A stretch of DNA of 64,000 nucleotides from Flavobacterium sp. CECT 9288 (GTDB lineage: Bacteria; Bacteroidota; Bacteroidia; Flavobacteriales; Flavobacteriaceae), in NCBI RefSeq assembly GCF_918731615.1, contig NZ_OU957226.1, positions 3,287,501 through 3,351,500 on the forward strand, written 5' to 3'. The position numbers and the translations under genes are program-made. Below, in pieces: positions 54,329-64,000 of the stretch. The first letter of the stretch is position 1; every line of letters starts with the position of its first letter. The notes under the pieces were generated by a model, which worked only from the letters and a program-made list of their open reading frames with translations, was not told the origin of the DNA and did not search any database.

Positions 54329-54943
54329 TCAATGAATCCTTTTTAACTTCCAATGTTTAACTATAAAATAGTTCCATATTCCTTTTTGTATTGTTATTTC
54401 AAGTTCATAATTTTTTGGATCGCGATTGTAGATTTCTTTATTCATTTCAGAACTAACATCAAAAGTTTCAGTTTGACCTTTAAAATCAAAACTTATATGA
54501 GGATTTCTATTCGTGTAAAAACTTGTGACTTTACAAATTACTACCTCAGCTGGATTTCTTTCTGCTTCATTCACATTTATATAATTCCAAATTACACTTG
54601 TGACTTGACCAAAGCTTAAATATGAAATTAAAACGCCTTGTAAAAAATAAAAACAAATCACATAAATTTTGAAATGTATTTCTTTAAAACTTATAAATTT
54701 TCTGACTAAGAATTCTTTTCTATAAATTCCAAAAAATAGCATTCCAATAATTATCGGTAATAAAAATATATAGATCACGTATCTGTAGTCACCTCCAATG
54801 GTTTTACTTTCAAAAAAACCTAAATTTATAACACAAAAAATCATAGCGAAAATTAAAAGAGGGTAATGTATTTGCTCTATTTTCTTTTCTCTGTTCTTGA
54901 TTTTTCTCCTTTCACTTTTCTTTTGGGTTTGTTTATCTCTCAC
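54329..54943 (-). CDS. Membrane protein of unknown function
   Basis: 204 residues. The N-terminus is strongly basic (RDKQTQKKSERRKIKNREKK). Three membrane segments (about 27-45, 57-73, 90-110) are followed by a soluble C-terminal part from about 130 (VVICKVTSFYTNRNPHISF). No family recognised. Confidence 0.72.
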   Translation of the reverse strand: MRDKQTQKKSERRKIKNREKKIEQIHYPLLIFAMIFCVINLGFFESKTIGGDYRYVIYIFLLPIIIGMLFFGIYRKEFLVRKFISFKEIHFKIYVICFYFLQGVLISYLSFGQVTSVIWNYINVNEAERNPAEVVICKVTSFYTNRNPHISFDFKGQTETFDVSSEMNKEIYNRDPKNYELEITIQKGIWNYFIVKHWKLKRIH

Positions 54944-55229
54944 AAAATATTATAATAATGATTTACTTATTTAAATGTATTGAGTCACCAGTTTCTAAAA
55001 CATTTACTGATACAACAAATCGAAATATTACCTCAGTAAATGTTAACTGTTTTTTTGTAATCATTTATAAAAATTATATACTCACAAATTGAAAAATCGT
55101 TAGTCCTGGCTTGCAACTAAAGCAAATCGCATCTCTTAGATTTCTCTTCTGAGCAATAACTGATACATGAAGCAAACCATCTAAAATATAAAATCATTTT
55201 TTTAGGCTGAACCTGAATGCTTTTTAGTT

Positions 55230-56074
55230 TTATTTGGATACCTTTTCTAAATTAACCTTTCTTAAAAATACAATTAAATCATCGACCGAATTTACAACTT
55301 TTTGAATTGTACCATTTTCATCAACAAAAAGATGTGTAGGATACTGACGAGCGCCCAAGTACTGCTCCATGTACTTCATATCCAGATTAGGAATAACGGC
55401 ATAGTTAAAAGGCTTTTTTTAAGAAAATCAATTAACTCTTTTTTATTATCACTTGCCAAACTTAGGAATATGATATTCTTGTTTTGCTTAAATTTATCTA
55501 CTAATTGATTTAGTTCGGGAAATTCTTGTACACAAGCTTTACAATGAATAAACCAACATTTTAGAATAATAATTTTACCCTTTGTTGATTTCTTGCTATA
55601 CCCAACTCCGTTCAAATCAGTAAAGTTAAAATCGGGTAGACTCTTGCCTTCCATTTTATAATTTGAAATCTCAGATGAAACTGATTGCATAATTACGGAA
55701 ACAATTTCAGGATATTTAACAGCAGGCATAAATAACTTATAAGTTGGAATACCGTCTTTTAAAGCTGTTTTTATAGTTATAAAATTACCAGTAAGTAACT
55801 TATCCAAAAATTGGGTCTTATTTAAAACTGTAGAATTTGTATCTAAAGCGATAAAGTCTTGTGCTAAATGAATATTATAATAATGGTAATTATACCATGT
55901 CATAAAATCCTTTAAGATATCTTCAGGTTTAGTATTATATAACAAATCCTCATTCTTGATATCATTATTTTTTAACTCTCGAATATATTTTTTTGAGGTT
56001 TGTTTACGACTATCATTACACGATAATGTGAATATGAGAGTGCCTAAAATTAATATCTTAATACTTCTTTTCAT
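55230..56074 (-). pseudogene. TlpA-like lipoprotein with poly-A frameshift
   Basis: The intact part (55376-56074) has lipobox LSC (Cys 19), a helical N-terminal domain and a thioredoxin-like domain with CKAC at 178-181. The frame is lost in the A7 run near 55416-55423 (CTTAAAAAAAGCC). One more A would continue it as KKKPFNYAVIPNLDMKYMEQ, then ARQYPTHLFVDENGT, to a natural stop at 55230. So one base is missing: real inactivation, slippage-controlled expression or a base-calling error. Confidence 0.8.
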
Positions 56075-56258
56075 CTTATCATTTTATTTGCGAATTATTT
56101 ACTCAATAGCGCCAAAAGTTCTACTTCTATCCCAATTTTACTACAAAACTTAACCCTATTTTCAGATTATTACTTGAGCGATAACGATAGCCGAAGTAAA
56201 TAATCTCAGTTTCAAAGCCGATTGACCAAATCTGATTTAACTCTTATAACAATGCTTT

Positions 56259-56978
56259 TTACTTCGCATATTTATAAAATTTAAAGGATTTTTCTTTTAA
56301 ATCAATTTTCACTATTCCACTTCTTATTCCAACGAATACATTTTTATCATCAACTACGGCAATTGAGTTAGGATATAAACCATTCCAAAATATTTTTTCA
56401 AAAACCAGCTCTTTTTTGAAATTCTGGATTGTAAAAAAACTACCATATGTAGCAACTAGAAATTTGTCTTTGTATATCGTAAATGCTTGAGGAGCATCTC
56501 CAAAATCCAAAAGCAGTTTAAATGTAAAACCTTTGTTTTTTCTTTCAAGTTCATATAGTGCACCTTCACTAGTACCCATATGAGCATATCCAAGAATGAA
56601 ATAATTTTTGCCCTTATAATTGAAAATATATTTTACATTTCCTTTATTAATTTTTATTGTGTTCTTAGTTTTATCATCTGGTACAAAAATTAATTGACCC
56701 CCAAATTCTCCACCATCCATTCCCACAAGTGTTCCATCTTTAATTTTAAGTGAGCATTTATTCTTTTCTTTAGTTTTTTCAATTTCAATTTTTCCGTTGC
56801 GAAACTTTACACCAAATTCATTGTGAGAATTATTTAATTTATACCATTCCTCACTCTCAAATTTTGGTGGTATTGTTTCAATAAAATCTTTTGGGATAAA
56901 TTGATTTTTTTGACAGAACCCTGTACAACAATGAATTAAAAAGATAAAAAAGAATACATATTTTGTTTTTAACTTCAT
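56259..56978 (-). CDS. Secreted protein, beta-propeller-like, unknown function
   Basis: 239 residues from ATG 56978 with a signal peptide ending TGFCQ. Repeating strand-turn units such as VKYIFNYKGKNYFILGYAH, KDKFLVATYGSF and VDDKNVFVGIRSGIVKIDL suggest an incomplete beta-propeller. No family recognised. Monocistronic. Confidence 0.72.
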   Translation of the reverse strand: MKLKTKYVFFFIFLIHCCTGFCQKNQFIPKDFIETIPPKFESEEWYKLNNSHNEFGVKFRNGKIEIEKTKEKNKCSLKIKDGTLVGMDGGEFGGQLIFVPDDKTKNTIKINKGNVKYIFNYKGKNYFILGYAHMGTSEGALYELERKNKGFTFKLLLDFGDAPQAFTIYKDKFLVATYGSFFTIQNFKKELVFEKIFWNGLYPNSIAVVDDKNVFVGIRSGIVKIDLKEKSFKFYKYAK

Positions 56979-57156
56979 ATAATCTCTATTTTTTTGTAGT
57001 ATTATGGACAACTAATACGTCACTTGCTGCAAATTCAACCAAATAACTCCAAATTTTGAATTAAAAGTTGGATGACATTTACGTTGTTTTGATTCTCAAA
57101 TATATTAATTTTTTCTTACAAATAGTCTAAAAATCCTAAACATCAATAATTACCAC

Positions 57157-57296
57157 CAAGCCCCGCATGAAGGATGGAAGCGGCATCCTTTTTATACATT
57201 TTAGGCTACTAGCATTTAAAAAGCTAGTAGCCTAAAATATATAAAAAGATATAGCGAACAGCCTGACGCAGCTGCAACGCTAGTGAAAGCTGGGGC
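57157..57296 (+). ncRNA. Candidate structured RNA element (Flavo-1-like), copy 2
   Basis: AGCCCCG (57159), AGCGGCATCC (about 57179-57188), a very strong hairpin (TTTTAGGCTACTAGC pairing with GCTAGTAGCCTAAAA, about 57200-57237), then GATATAGCGAACAGCC and a closing GCTGGGGC that can pair with the first block. The framing blocks are shared with 8451-8549 while the hairpin differs. It lies between two minus-strand genes. Confidence 0.5.
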
Positions 57297-57302
57297 ATGC
57301 CC

Positions 57303-57335
57303 AAAAAAAATCCCTCTTGAAATTCAAAAGGGATG
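57303..57335 (-). terminator. Terminator of hflX
   Basis: On the minus strand ATCCCTTTTGAA pairs with TTCAAGAGGGAT and is followed by T8. It lies 22 bp behind the hflX stop codon. Confidence 0.88.
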
Positions 57336-57356
57336 TGGTATAAGGTTGTGAAACGA

Positions 57357-58613
57357 TTATTCTATTTCGGTTTCATGTTCTTGTTCCTCGTCTTTCTCGA
57401 TGGCGTCATTGTAATCTGGATACAAAAACTTGTTGTATGGAAAACGGGTGATGTGTATCTGGCGCACAGACTCGTACACGCGTTCTCTGAATTCTTCGAA
57501 ATTTTCTTTGTGTGTGGCCGATATAAACAGTGCATTTTGCTCTCCTACTCTACTCATCCAGGTGGCTTTCCATTCCTCTAGCGTGAAGTGTCTTGGGGTT
57601 TTTTCGGTCATCAAATCGTCCTCGTCAATGACTAGCGGTTTGTAAGCGTCAATTTTATTGAACACCATAATTACGGGTTTGTCATGTGCCTTGATATCTT
57701 GCAAGGTTTGATTTACCGACTCGATATGATCTTCAAAATCTGGGTGCGAAATATCTACTACGTGCAGCAATAAATCGGCCTCGCGTACCTCATCAAGTGT
57801 ACTTTTGAAGGAATCAACCAACTGCGTAGGCAATTTTCTGATGAATCCTACGGTATCCGAAAGCAGGAAAGGTAAGTTTTTGATAACCACTTTGCGCACG
57901 GTAGTATCTAGCGTTGCAAAGAGTTTGTTCTCTACAAAAACATCACTTTTACCCACGGCATTCATCAAAGTAGATTTCCCAACATTGGTATACCCAACTA
58001 GCGCCACACGAACCATAGCACCACGGTTGCTGCGTTGCACGCCCATTTGTTTATCAATGGTTTTGATTTTGTCTTTGAGTAACGAGATGCGATCACGCAC
58101 AATACGACGGTCGGTTTCAATCTCGGTTTCACCCGGTCCACGCATTCCAATTCCCCCTTTTTGGCGTTCTAAGTGCGTCCATAATCCTGACAAACGTGGC
58201 AACATATAAATACATTGCGCTAGTTCCACTTGGGTACGAGCATAAGATGTTTCGGCACGTTGTGCAAAAATATCTAGAATAAGGTGGGTACGGTCTAGAA
58301 TTTTACATTCGGTGATAATCTTAGATATATTTTTTTGTTGCGACGGCGATAATTCGTCGTCAAAAACTAGGGTCGAAATCCCATTTTCTTTTACAAAAAG
58401 GTGAATTTCTTCTATTTTTCCGGTACCAACAAACGTTTTGGGATTAGGGCGCTCCATTTTTTGCGAAAAGCGCTTGATTACCTCTCCACCAGCGGTGTAG
58501 GTTAAAAACTCTAATTCGTCTAGGTATTCGTTTAACTTTTCTTCACTTTGATTTTGAGTTACGATACCAACTAAAGCGGTTTTTTCGAAATTGATTACTT
58601 CTTTTTCTAACAT
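57357..58613 (-). CDS. hflX: Ribosome-associated GTPase HflX
   Basis: 418 residues. HflX domain with FVGTGKIEEI and DDELSPSQQKN; glycine-rich GGIGMRGPGETEIETDRR linker; G domain with G1 GYTNVGKST 207-215, G3 DTVGF 253-257, G4 NKID. The protein rescues stalled ribosomes by splitting subunits. A TAAATTTG promoter element on the minus strand lies at 58630-58637. Confidence 0.96.
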   Translation of the reverse strand: MLEKEVINFEKTALVGIVTQNQSEEKLNEYLDELEFLTYTAGGEVIKRFSQKMERPNPKTFVGTGKIEEIHLFVKENGISTLVFDDELSPSQQKNISKIITECKILDRTHLILDIFAQRAETSYARTQVELAQCIYMLPRLSGLWTHLERQKGGIGMRGPGETEIETDRRIVRDRISLLKDKIKTIDKQMGVQRSNRGAMVRVALVGYTNVGKSTLMNAVGKSDVFVENKLFATLDTTVRKVVIKNLPFLLSDTVGFIRKLPTQLVDSFKSTLDEVREADLLLHVVDISHPDFEDHIESVNQTLQDIKAHDKPVIMVFNKIDAYKPLVIDEDDLMTEKTPRHFTLEEWKATWMSRVGEQNALFISATHKENFEEFRERVYESVRQIHITRFPYNKFLYPDYNDAIEKDEEQEHETEIE

Positions 58614-58629
58614 GTTATTGAATAAGCTA

Positions 58630-58637
58630 CAAATTTA
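58630..58637 (-). promoter_or_regulatory. Promoter -7 element TAAATTTG for hflX
   Basis: Exact TAnnTTTG 17 bp before the hflX start codon; no -33 TTG at the expected distance. Confidence 0.45.
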
Positions 58638-58800
58638 CGGATTTGTAAGCGACTTATGAAGCTATGGGTTTATAAAAATGTATTTGCCGTGAATAATGAT
58701 AGTTTTTTTGCGGTCAAGCCAAAAGGTAACTTTCCTAGAAAAGAAATTGGCATTCCTAAGAACATACTTTCACTCGAGTTTAGATTAAGCAAATTTGTAC

Positions 58801-58829
58801 TTGAAATAATAAAAAAGAGATTACTTTTG
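58801..58829 (+). promoter_or_regulatory. Flavobacterial promoter (TTG-N18-TACTTTTG)
   Basis: TTG at 58801-58803 and TACTTTTG at 58822-58829 with the ideal 18-bp spacing. It would give a leader of about 85 nt for the GH97 gene. Confidence 0.75.
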
Positions 58830-58905
58830 TTTTTAAGGGTTTAAAAATTGTGATTGCGGCTGCGTTATGGCTTGCGACAAATTTTTAAACATAACATTAA
58901 CTTGA

Positions 58906-61035
<2,130 letters not shown>

Positions 61036-61056
61036 TAATCAAGTAATTATTAAATA

Positions 61057-61087
61057 TGAAAAGGCTGTCTTGAGGGACAGCCTTTTG
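61057..61087. terminator. Terminator after GH97 gene
   Basis: AAAAGGCTGTC pairs with GACAGCCTTTT around a short loop. Confidence 0.85.
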
Positions 61088-61245
61088 TGTATCAAGTTGT
61101 TTGCAGTTGCGTCGTTCTAGCGCTTGAGGAGTTCACGAACTTCGAAACCAATTTTTTTCTGTTAATGAGAAAAATTATTGCGAAATGTAAACGTGAATTT
61201 AGTACAAAATTTGCAATCTTGCCAAGCGCCTTTTAGCCGCAAGTT

Positions 61246-61602
61246 TTATTTTGTAATTCCGTAAATAGTTAGTACGATTATTAAAACAAAAATAAATAAA
61301 CATACTTTTTGTCTCTTTTTATCTGATTCTTTTATCTTTTGATGATATTCAATTGCATTAAGCTCTGTTAAAAAATATCCTCTCCATGCATTATCAGGAA
61401 TTGACATAATAAACTTTTCTTCACAAGTTTCACATTTATAACACATTATGAAATCAATTAGCTCATTTTCAACTTCATTTTTTGATTCCAATATTTTAAT
61501 TTTTCCTAACCTACATTTTAAGTCTAAAACTTCCTCGAACTTTTCAAATTCAGTTTGTGAAGGAAAACTATAATATTGTTCTTCAAAGCAATCTTTACAC
61601 AT
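61246..61602 (-). CDS. Small protein with two CxxC pairs and one membrane segment
   Basis: 118 residues. Cys2/Cys5 (CKDC) and CETC at about 57-60 could form a zinc ribbon. The C-terminal 20 residues (VCLFIFVLIIVLTIYGI) form a membrane anchor. No family recognised. It follows the 111-residue gene at a 14-bp gap on the same strand. Confidence 0.7.
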   Translation of the reverse strand: MCKDCFEEQYYSFPSQTEFEKFEEVLDLKCRLGKIKILESKNEVENELIDFIMCYKCETCEEKFIMSIPDNAWRGYFLTELNAIEYHQKIKESDKKRQKVCLFIFVLIIVLTIYGITK

Positions 61603-61616
61603 TTTAATTTTTCAAT

Positions 61617-61952
61617 TTATTTGGTTTCAATATAATCATCAACATCATCATCTTGAAACCACTCTTTCATTTCAGGTAAAACAAGTTTTTGCATAAACTC
61701 GAAAAAATCTGAAAATTCTGATTCTATTATATTCCAACCTTTTACATTTTGTTGAAAAGAGGGATGAAAAACTATAATTTTTTCAGTCAATTTACCATTA
61801 ACAATTTCAATGCCCGCAAATGTGTCAATATCTTGTCTGCGTCCAAAAGTTATTACTTGTCGATTTTGCTCACACTCAATTCTAAACTGTTCATTAATCG
61901 ATGATTTTAGATTTATTTCAGTTTCAAAATTCCAAGGAAGGAATTTTGTCAA
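61617..61952 (-). CDS. Small acidic protein of unknown function
   Basis: 111 residues, no signal peptide. IDTFAGIEIVNGKLTEKIIVFH has a strand-rich look, and the C-terminus is acidic (FQDDDVDDYIETK). Vaguely like SMI1/KNR4 superfamily immunity proteins, but the similarity is weak. Paired with the gene at 61246. Confidence 0.65.
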   Translation of the reverse strand: MTKFLPWNFETEINLKSSINEQFRIECEQNRQVITFGRRQDIDTFAGIEIVNGKLTEKIIVFHPSFQQNVKGWNIIESEFSDFFEFMQKLVLPEMKEWFQDDDVDDYIETK

Positions 61953-62046
61953 GTTTAGTTTAGCAAATCAATTGTAAGAGTTTGGTATTTCGTAATTCAT
62001 TTTCGAATTGTTTTTTTAGTTACTACCGTTTAAACTTGCCGCTAAC

Positions 62047-62913
62047 TTACTCATAACTATAGCTAATTTCAGTTTTTACAATTCCGTTTGATTCTATAAG
62101 AGAACACGATACTGGGAAATTTGAGGTGTTGTACTTGTACTTCCTTGTTTTTCCTAGGGCATCTACTGCGGTGGAACTAAAATTTAAAACATTGTTATTG
62201 CCAATAGATTCAAACTCAAATTCTTCTTCATGAAATGAAATAATAGGTACAATAACTTTAAAATGCGTTCCAAAAATATTTTGAACTAGCAAGGCGTTTA
62301 CTGAATTTTTATCATCAAAGGTGAAGTTTTTTATTTGTTTGTCACCCAATAAATCTTTGTGGCGTATGGGGTTTTCTTTAAAATAAAGGTACTCTACTTT
62401 CTTAACAATTTGTTGGTTTCTGTCTCTTGTGGAACGTCTTATTATAATTCCGTTTTCAACTACATATTCTATATCGTCAACCACGGCTTGTTGCGAATTA
62501 CTTTTTTTAGTAATTACCTTTACACGGGAGCCTTCATAAGCAATACTGACCGTTTTAGTCACTAATTCGCCATTTTCCTCGTACTTTTTGACAAACTTAA
62601 TCAGCTGATCGTTATTATTGTACGTATAATTTATAACCTCTTTCCAGTTGCTGCCTACACGCTCTTTTACAGTCATGTCTAAGAGCTCTTTTGGGTTATA
62701 AAAAAAACTTTGAATCACATCAGATGTCTTGATGTTCAATAACTTTCCATCTTTAAAAGTGTAGTTTTTATGAATGATTTCACCGTCTTTTAAATTTTTG
62801 AAATTTGTCTTTACAGAGTGTATCGCTTTTAATTTAGTCTCAGTAGTACTGTTTTGACTGAACACTAGGCATGGCATAGCCATCATAAACAGGGCAATAA
62901 GGTAGGTCTTCAT
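62047..62913 (-). CDS. Secreted protein with repeated YNNNDQL-type strands
   Basis: 288 residues from ATG 62913 with a signal peptide ending CLVFSQ. Internal strand repeats (FKDGKLLNIKTSDV, YTYNNNDQLIKFVKK, FDDKNSVNALLV, YKYNTSNFPVS) recall YD-like repeat proteins of Bacteroidota. Function unknown. Confidence 0.78.
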   Translation of the reverse strand: MKTYLIALFMMAMPCLVFSQNSTTETKLKAIHSVKTNFKNLKDGEIIHKNYTFKDGKLLNIKTSDVIQSFFYNPKELLDMTVKERVGSNWKEVINYTYNNNDQLIKFVKKYEENGELVTKTVSIAYEGSRVKVITKKSNSQQAVVDDIEYVVENGIIIRRSTRDRNQQIVKKVEYLYFKENPIRHKDLLGDKQIKNFTFDDKNSVNALLVQNIFGTHFKVIVPIISFHEEEFEFESIGNNNVLNFSSTAVDALGKTRKYKYNTSNFPVSCSLIESNGIVKTEISYSYE

Positions 62914-63027
62914 TTGTTTTTGTTTCAATTTGGGACCCCTAAAATACAAAAACCGATGATTCTTTTGTGTTTTGATTTATATTAACCCCTATATTTTGAA
63001 GAATTAAGAAACAAAAATGTAAAATGT

Positions 63028-63067
63028 AAAAAAAAAGAGAAACGTACAGTAGCAGGTTTCTCTTTTT
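63028..63067 (-). terminator. Terminator of the FKBP gene
   Basis: On the minus strand AAAAAGAGAAAC pairs with GTTTCTCTTTTT and a T run follows. Confidence 0.8.
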
Positions 63068-63093
63068 CAGGACTAGACAATGGAAAGAAATTC

Positions 63094-63555
63094 TTAATTT
63101 ATCGAGATCAACTTTACATCAAAAATCAGTACCGATCCTCCTGGAATAGGACCGTTTGAACTGCTTCCATAGCCCAAATGTGCAGGAATTAATAATATCC
63201 CGCTTCCACCTTTTTTGAAAAAAGGAATTCCTTCTGTCCAGCCTCTTATTACTTGGTTTAGACCAAAAGAAAGTCCCTCAGGTTTGCTTTCGTCAAACAC
63301 AGATCCATTTGTAAAATATCCTTTGTAGGCTACCGTAACGTTTGAGGTTGCTTTTGGCTGATCACCAGTTCCAGGCTCATTAATCACATAGTACAATCCG
63401 GTACCTGTTTTTACGGCATTCAGTTTATTTTTAGCAATATAATCTACTATTTCTTTTTCGTTTTGAGCGGTGTAGTCAATAGGTTTTGCTATTTCATTGT
63501 CTCCTAAACAAGATACAAATAAAATAGAAATGAGGGCAAGTACTATAGATTTCAT
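63094..63555 (-). CDS. FKBP-type peptidyl-prolyl isomerase lipoprotein
   Basis: 153 residues with lipobox FVSC (Cys 16). FKBP fold: VTVAYKGYFTNGSVFDES, VIRGWTEGIPFFKKGGSG, LLIPAHLGYGSS and GGSVLIFDVKLI. It speeds proline isomerisation in exported proteins. A TATATTTG promoter element lies at 63579-63586 (minus strand). Confidence 0.94.
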   Translation of the reverse strand: MKSIVLALISILFVSCLGDNEIAKPIDYTAQNEKEIVDYIAKNKLNAVKTGTGLYYVINEPGTGDQPKATSNVTVAYKGYFTNGSVFDESKPEGLSFGLNQVIRGWTEGIPFFKKGGSGILLIPAHLGYGSSSNGPIPGGSVLIFDVKLISIN

Positions 63556-63578
63556 AGGTTTAAATTTGATTGTTGTTG

Positions 63579-63586
63579 CAAATATA
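63579..63586 (-). promoter_or_regulatory. Promoter -7 element TATATTTG for FKBP gene
   Basis: Exact TAnnTTTG on the minus strand, 24 bp before the ATG. Confidence 0.45.
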
Positions 63587-63614
63587 GCAATTCAAGAATG
63601 AAATTTAAAAGAAA

Positions 63615-64000
63615 TCATTTTTCACCAAAAACCTGTACATCATCAACTTGAAATGTTCCGTCAAGTGCTAAATTACGCCCTGACCCTGTATACTTAAAAG
63701 CAATATTAATTTTTCCTTTGTACGCTGATAAATCAATGGCGCCGCTACCTATAAATTGGTTCCACGGCGTAGCTTGTTTGGGCAAGTTTGCAGTTAGTCG
63801 GGTCCAAGTGGCGGTGGCAACATTCAACCCATCAAAATCAGTAGAGACATAAACCTCTAATGAATTTAGTGGTGAGTCAATATCCAATCGATGTTGTGCT
63901 GCTCTAAAAGTCAGTACCTCTTTTGTATGTTGATCCATATCAATTTTAGGCGTGACTAGCCATGCAATATTAGAGTTGACCCTAGTTCCTGATATACTAA
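63615..64000 (-). CDS. Secreted protein, C-terminal part (cut by window edge)
   Basis: The frame is open at base 64000, so the gene begins outside; 127 residues are visible. SGTRVNSNIAWLVTPKIDMD, AFKYTGSGRNLALDGTFQVDD and DVQVFGEK fit the galactose-binding-like or choice-of-anchor-J end of DUF5689/DUF5017-type surface proteins. The ATG at 63938 is internal. Confidence 0.75.
   Translation of the reverse strand, partial: SISGTRVNSNIAWLVTPKIDMDQHTKEVLTFRAAQHRLDIDSPLNSLEVYVSTDFDGLNVATATWTRLTANLPKQATPWNQFIGSGAIDLSAYKGKINIAFKYTGSGRNLALDGTFQVDDVQVFGEK

Noticed and set aside
54146..54346. 66-codon plus-strand frame
   Set aside because: Lies in the promoter gap of the beta-barrel gene and overlaps the end of the membrane protein at 54329; no family features.
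58656..58844. 62-codon plus-strand frame between hflX and the GH97 gene
   Set aside because: It runs across the strong promoter at 58801-58829 and has no recognisable protein features.

Overview
The window looks like a chromosome segment of a Flavobacterium-type member of the Bacteroidota. The DNA is AT-rich. Several genes have the flavobacterial promoter form TTG-N16..20-TAnnTTTG (for example 11963-11993, 16911-16937, 58801-58829). Signal peptides often end in AQ, and many families are typical of the group (DUF3078, DUF2480, DUF6646, GH97, M1 and S8 peptidases, an extended SUF cluster). No rRNA, tRNA or CRISPR array was seen.

Layout. 1-17.9 kb is core: DUF58/MoxR, two oxidoreductases, an AlbA-type protein, a PPP phosphatase, an ALDH7-type dehydrogenase beside 3-hydroxyanthranilate dioxygenase, a secreted endo/exonuclease-phosphatase, an S66 peptidase, YraN, an ACT-like regulator, Mfd and a threonine-dehydrogenase-like SDR. 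17.9-22.1 kb (minus strand) is accessory array 1. 22.3-41.3 kb is core again: an FAD oxidoreductase, the SUF Fe-S assembly cluster (23.7-34.0 kb, split by a serine hydrolase on the other strand), DUF898/M48, an MBL hydrolase, and S8 and M1 peptidases. 41.3-48.8 kb (plus strand) is accessory array 2. 49.6-64 kb holds DUF3078, an S8 lipoprotein, TlpA-like proteins, HflX, a GH97 alpha-glucosidase, several unknown secreted proteins, an FKBP isomerase and a cut-off secreted protein.

Main discovery candidate 1: the two accessory arrays. They are inverted relative to each other around about 19 kb of core genes. Together they carry three copies of a lipoprotein with a nearly identical N-terminal 230 residues but exchangeable C-terminal metallopeptidase-like domains (two HExxH, one JAMM-like). 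Each C-terminal domain is followed within about 6-20 bp by a small secreted or membrane gene. Orphan C-terminal tails (ending G-x-x-C-N-stop) also sit just before further small genes, and about 140-bp inverted-repeat elements lie at most tail junctions. A tetranucleotide tract (AAAC)n lies directly after the TTG start of all three lipoprotein genes with n = 4, 5 and 9. Only n = 4 is in frame with the signal peptide. This resembles a phase-variable polymorphic effector/immunity system.

Main discovery candidate 2: four small inserts sit in gaps between core genes. Three encode four-helix-bundle (S23/IVP-like) proteins and one a GxxExxY protein; three of the four interrupt the SUF cluster. Each is bounded by its own inverted repeat. 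Two gene-free palindromes of similar style lie in other gaps. They look like a family of IR-bounded mini-cassettes.
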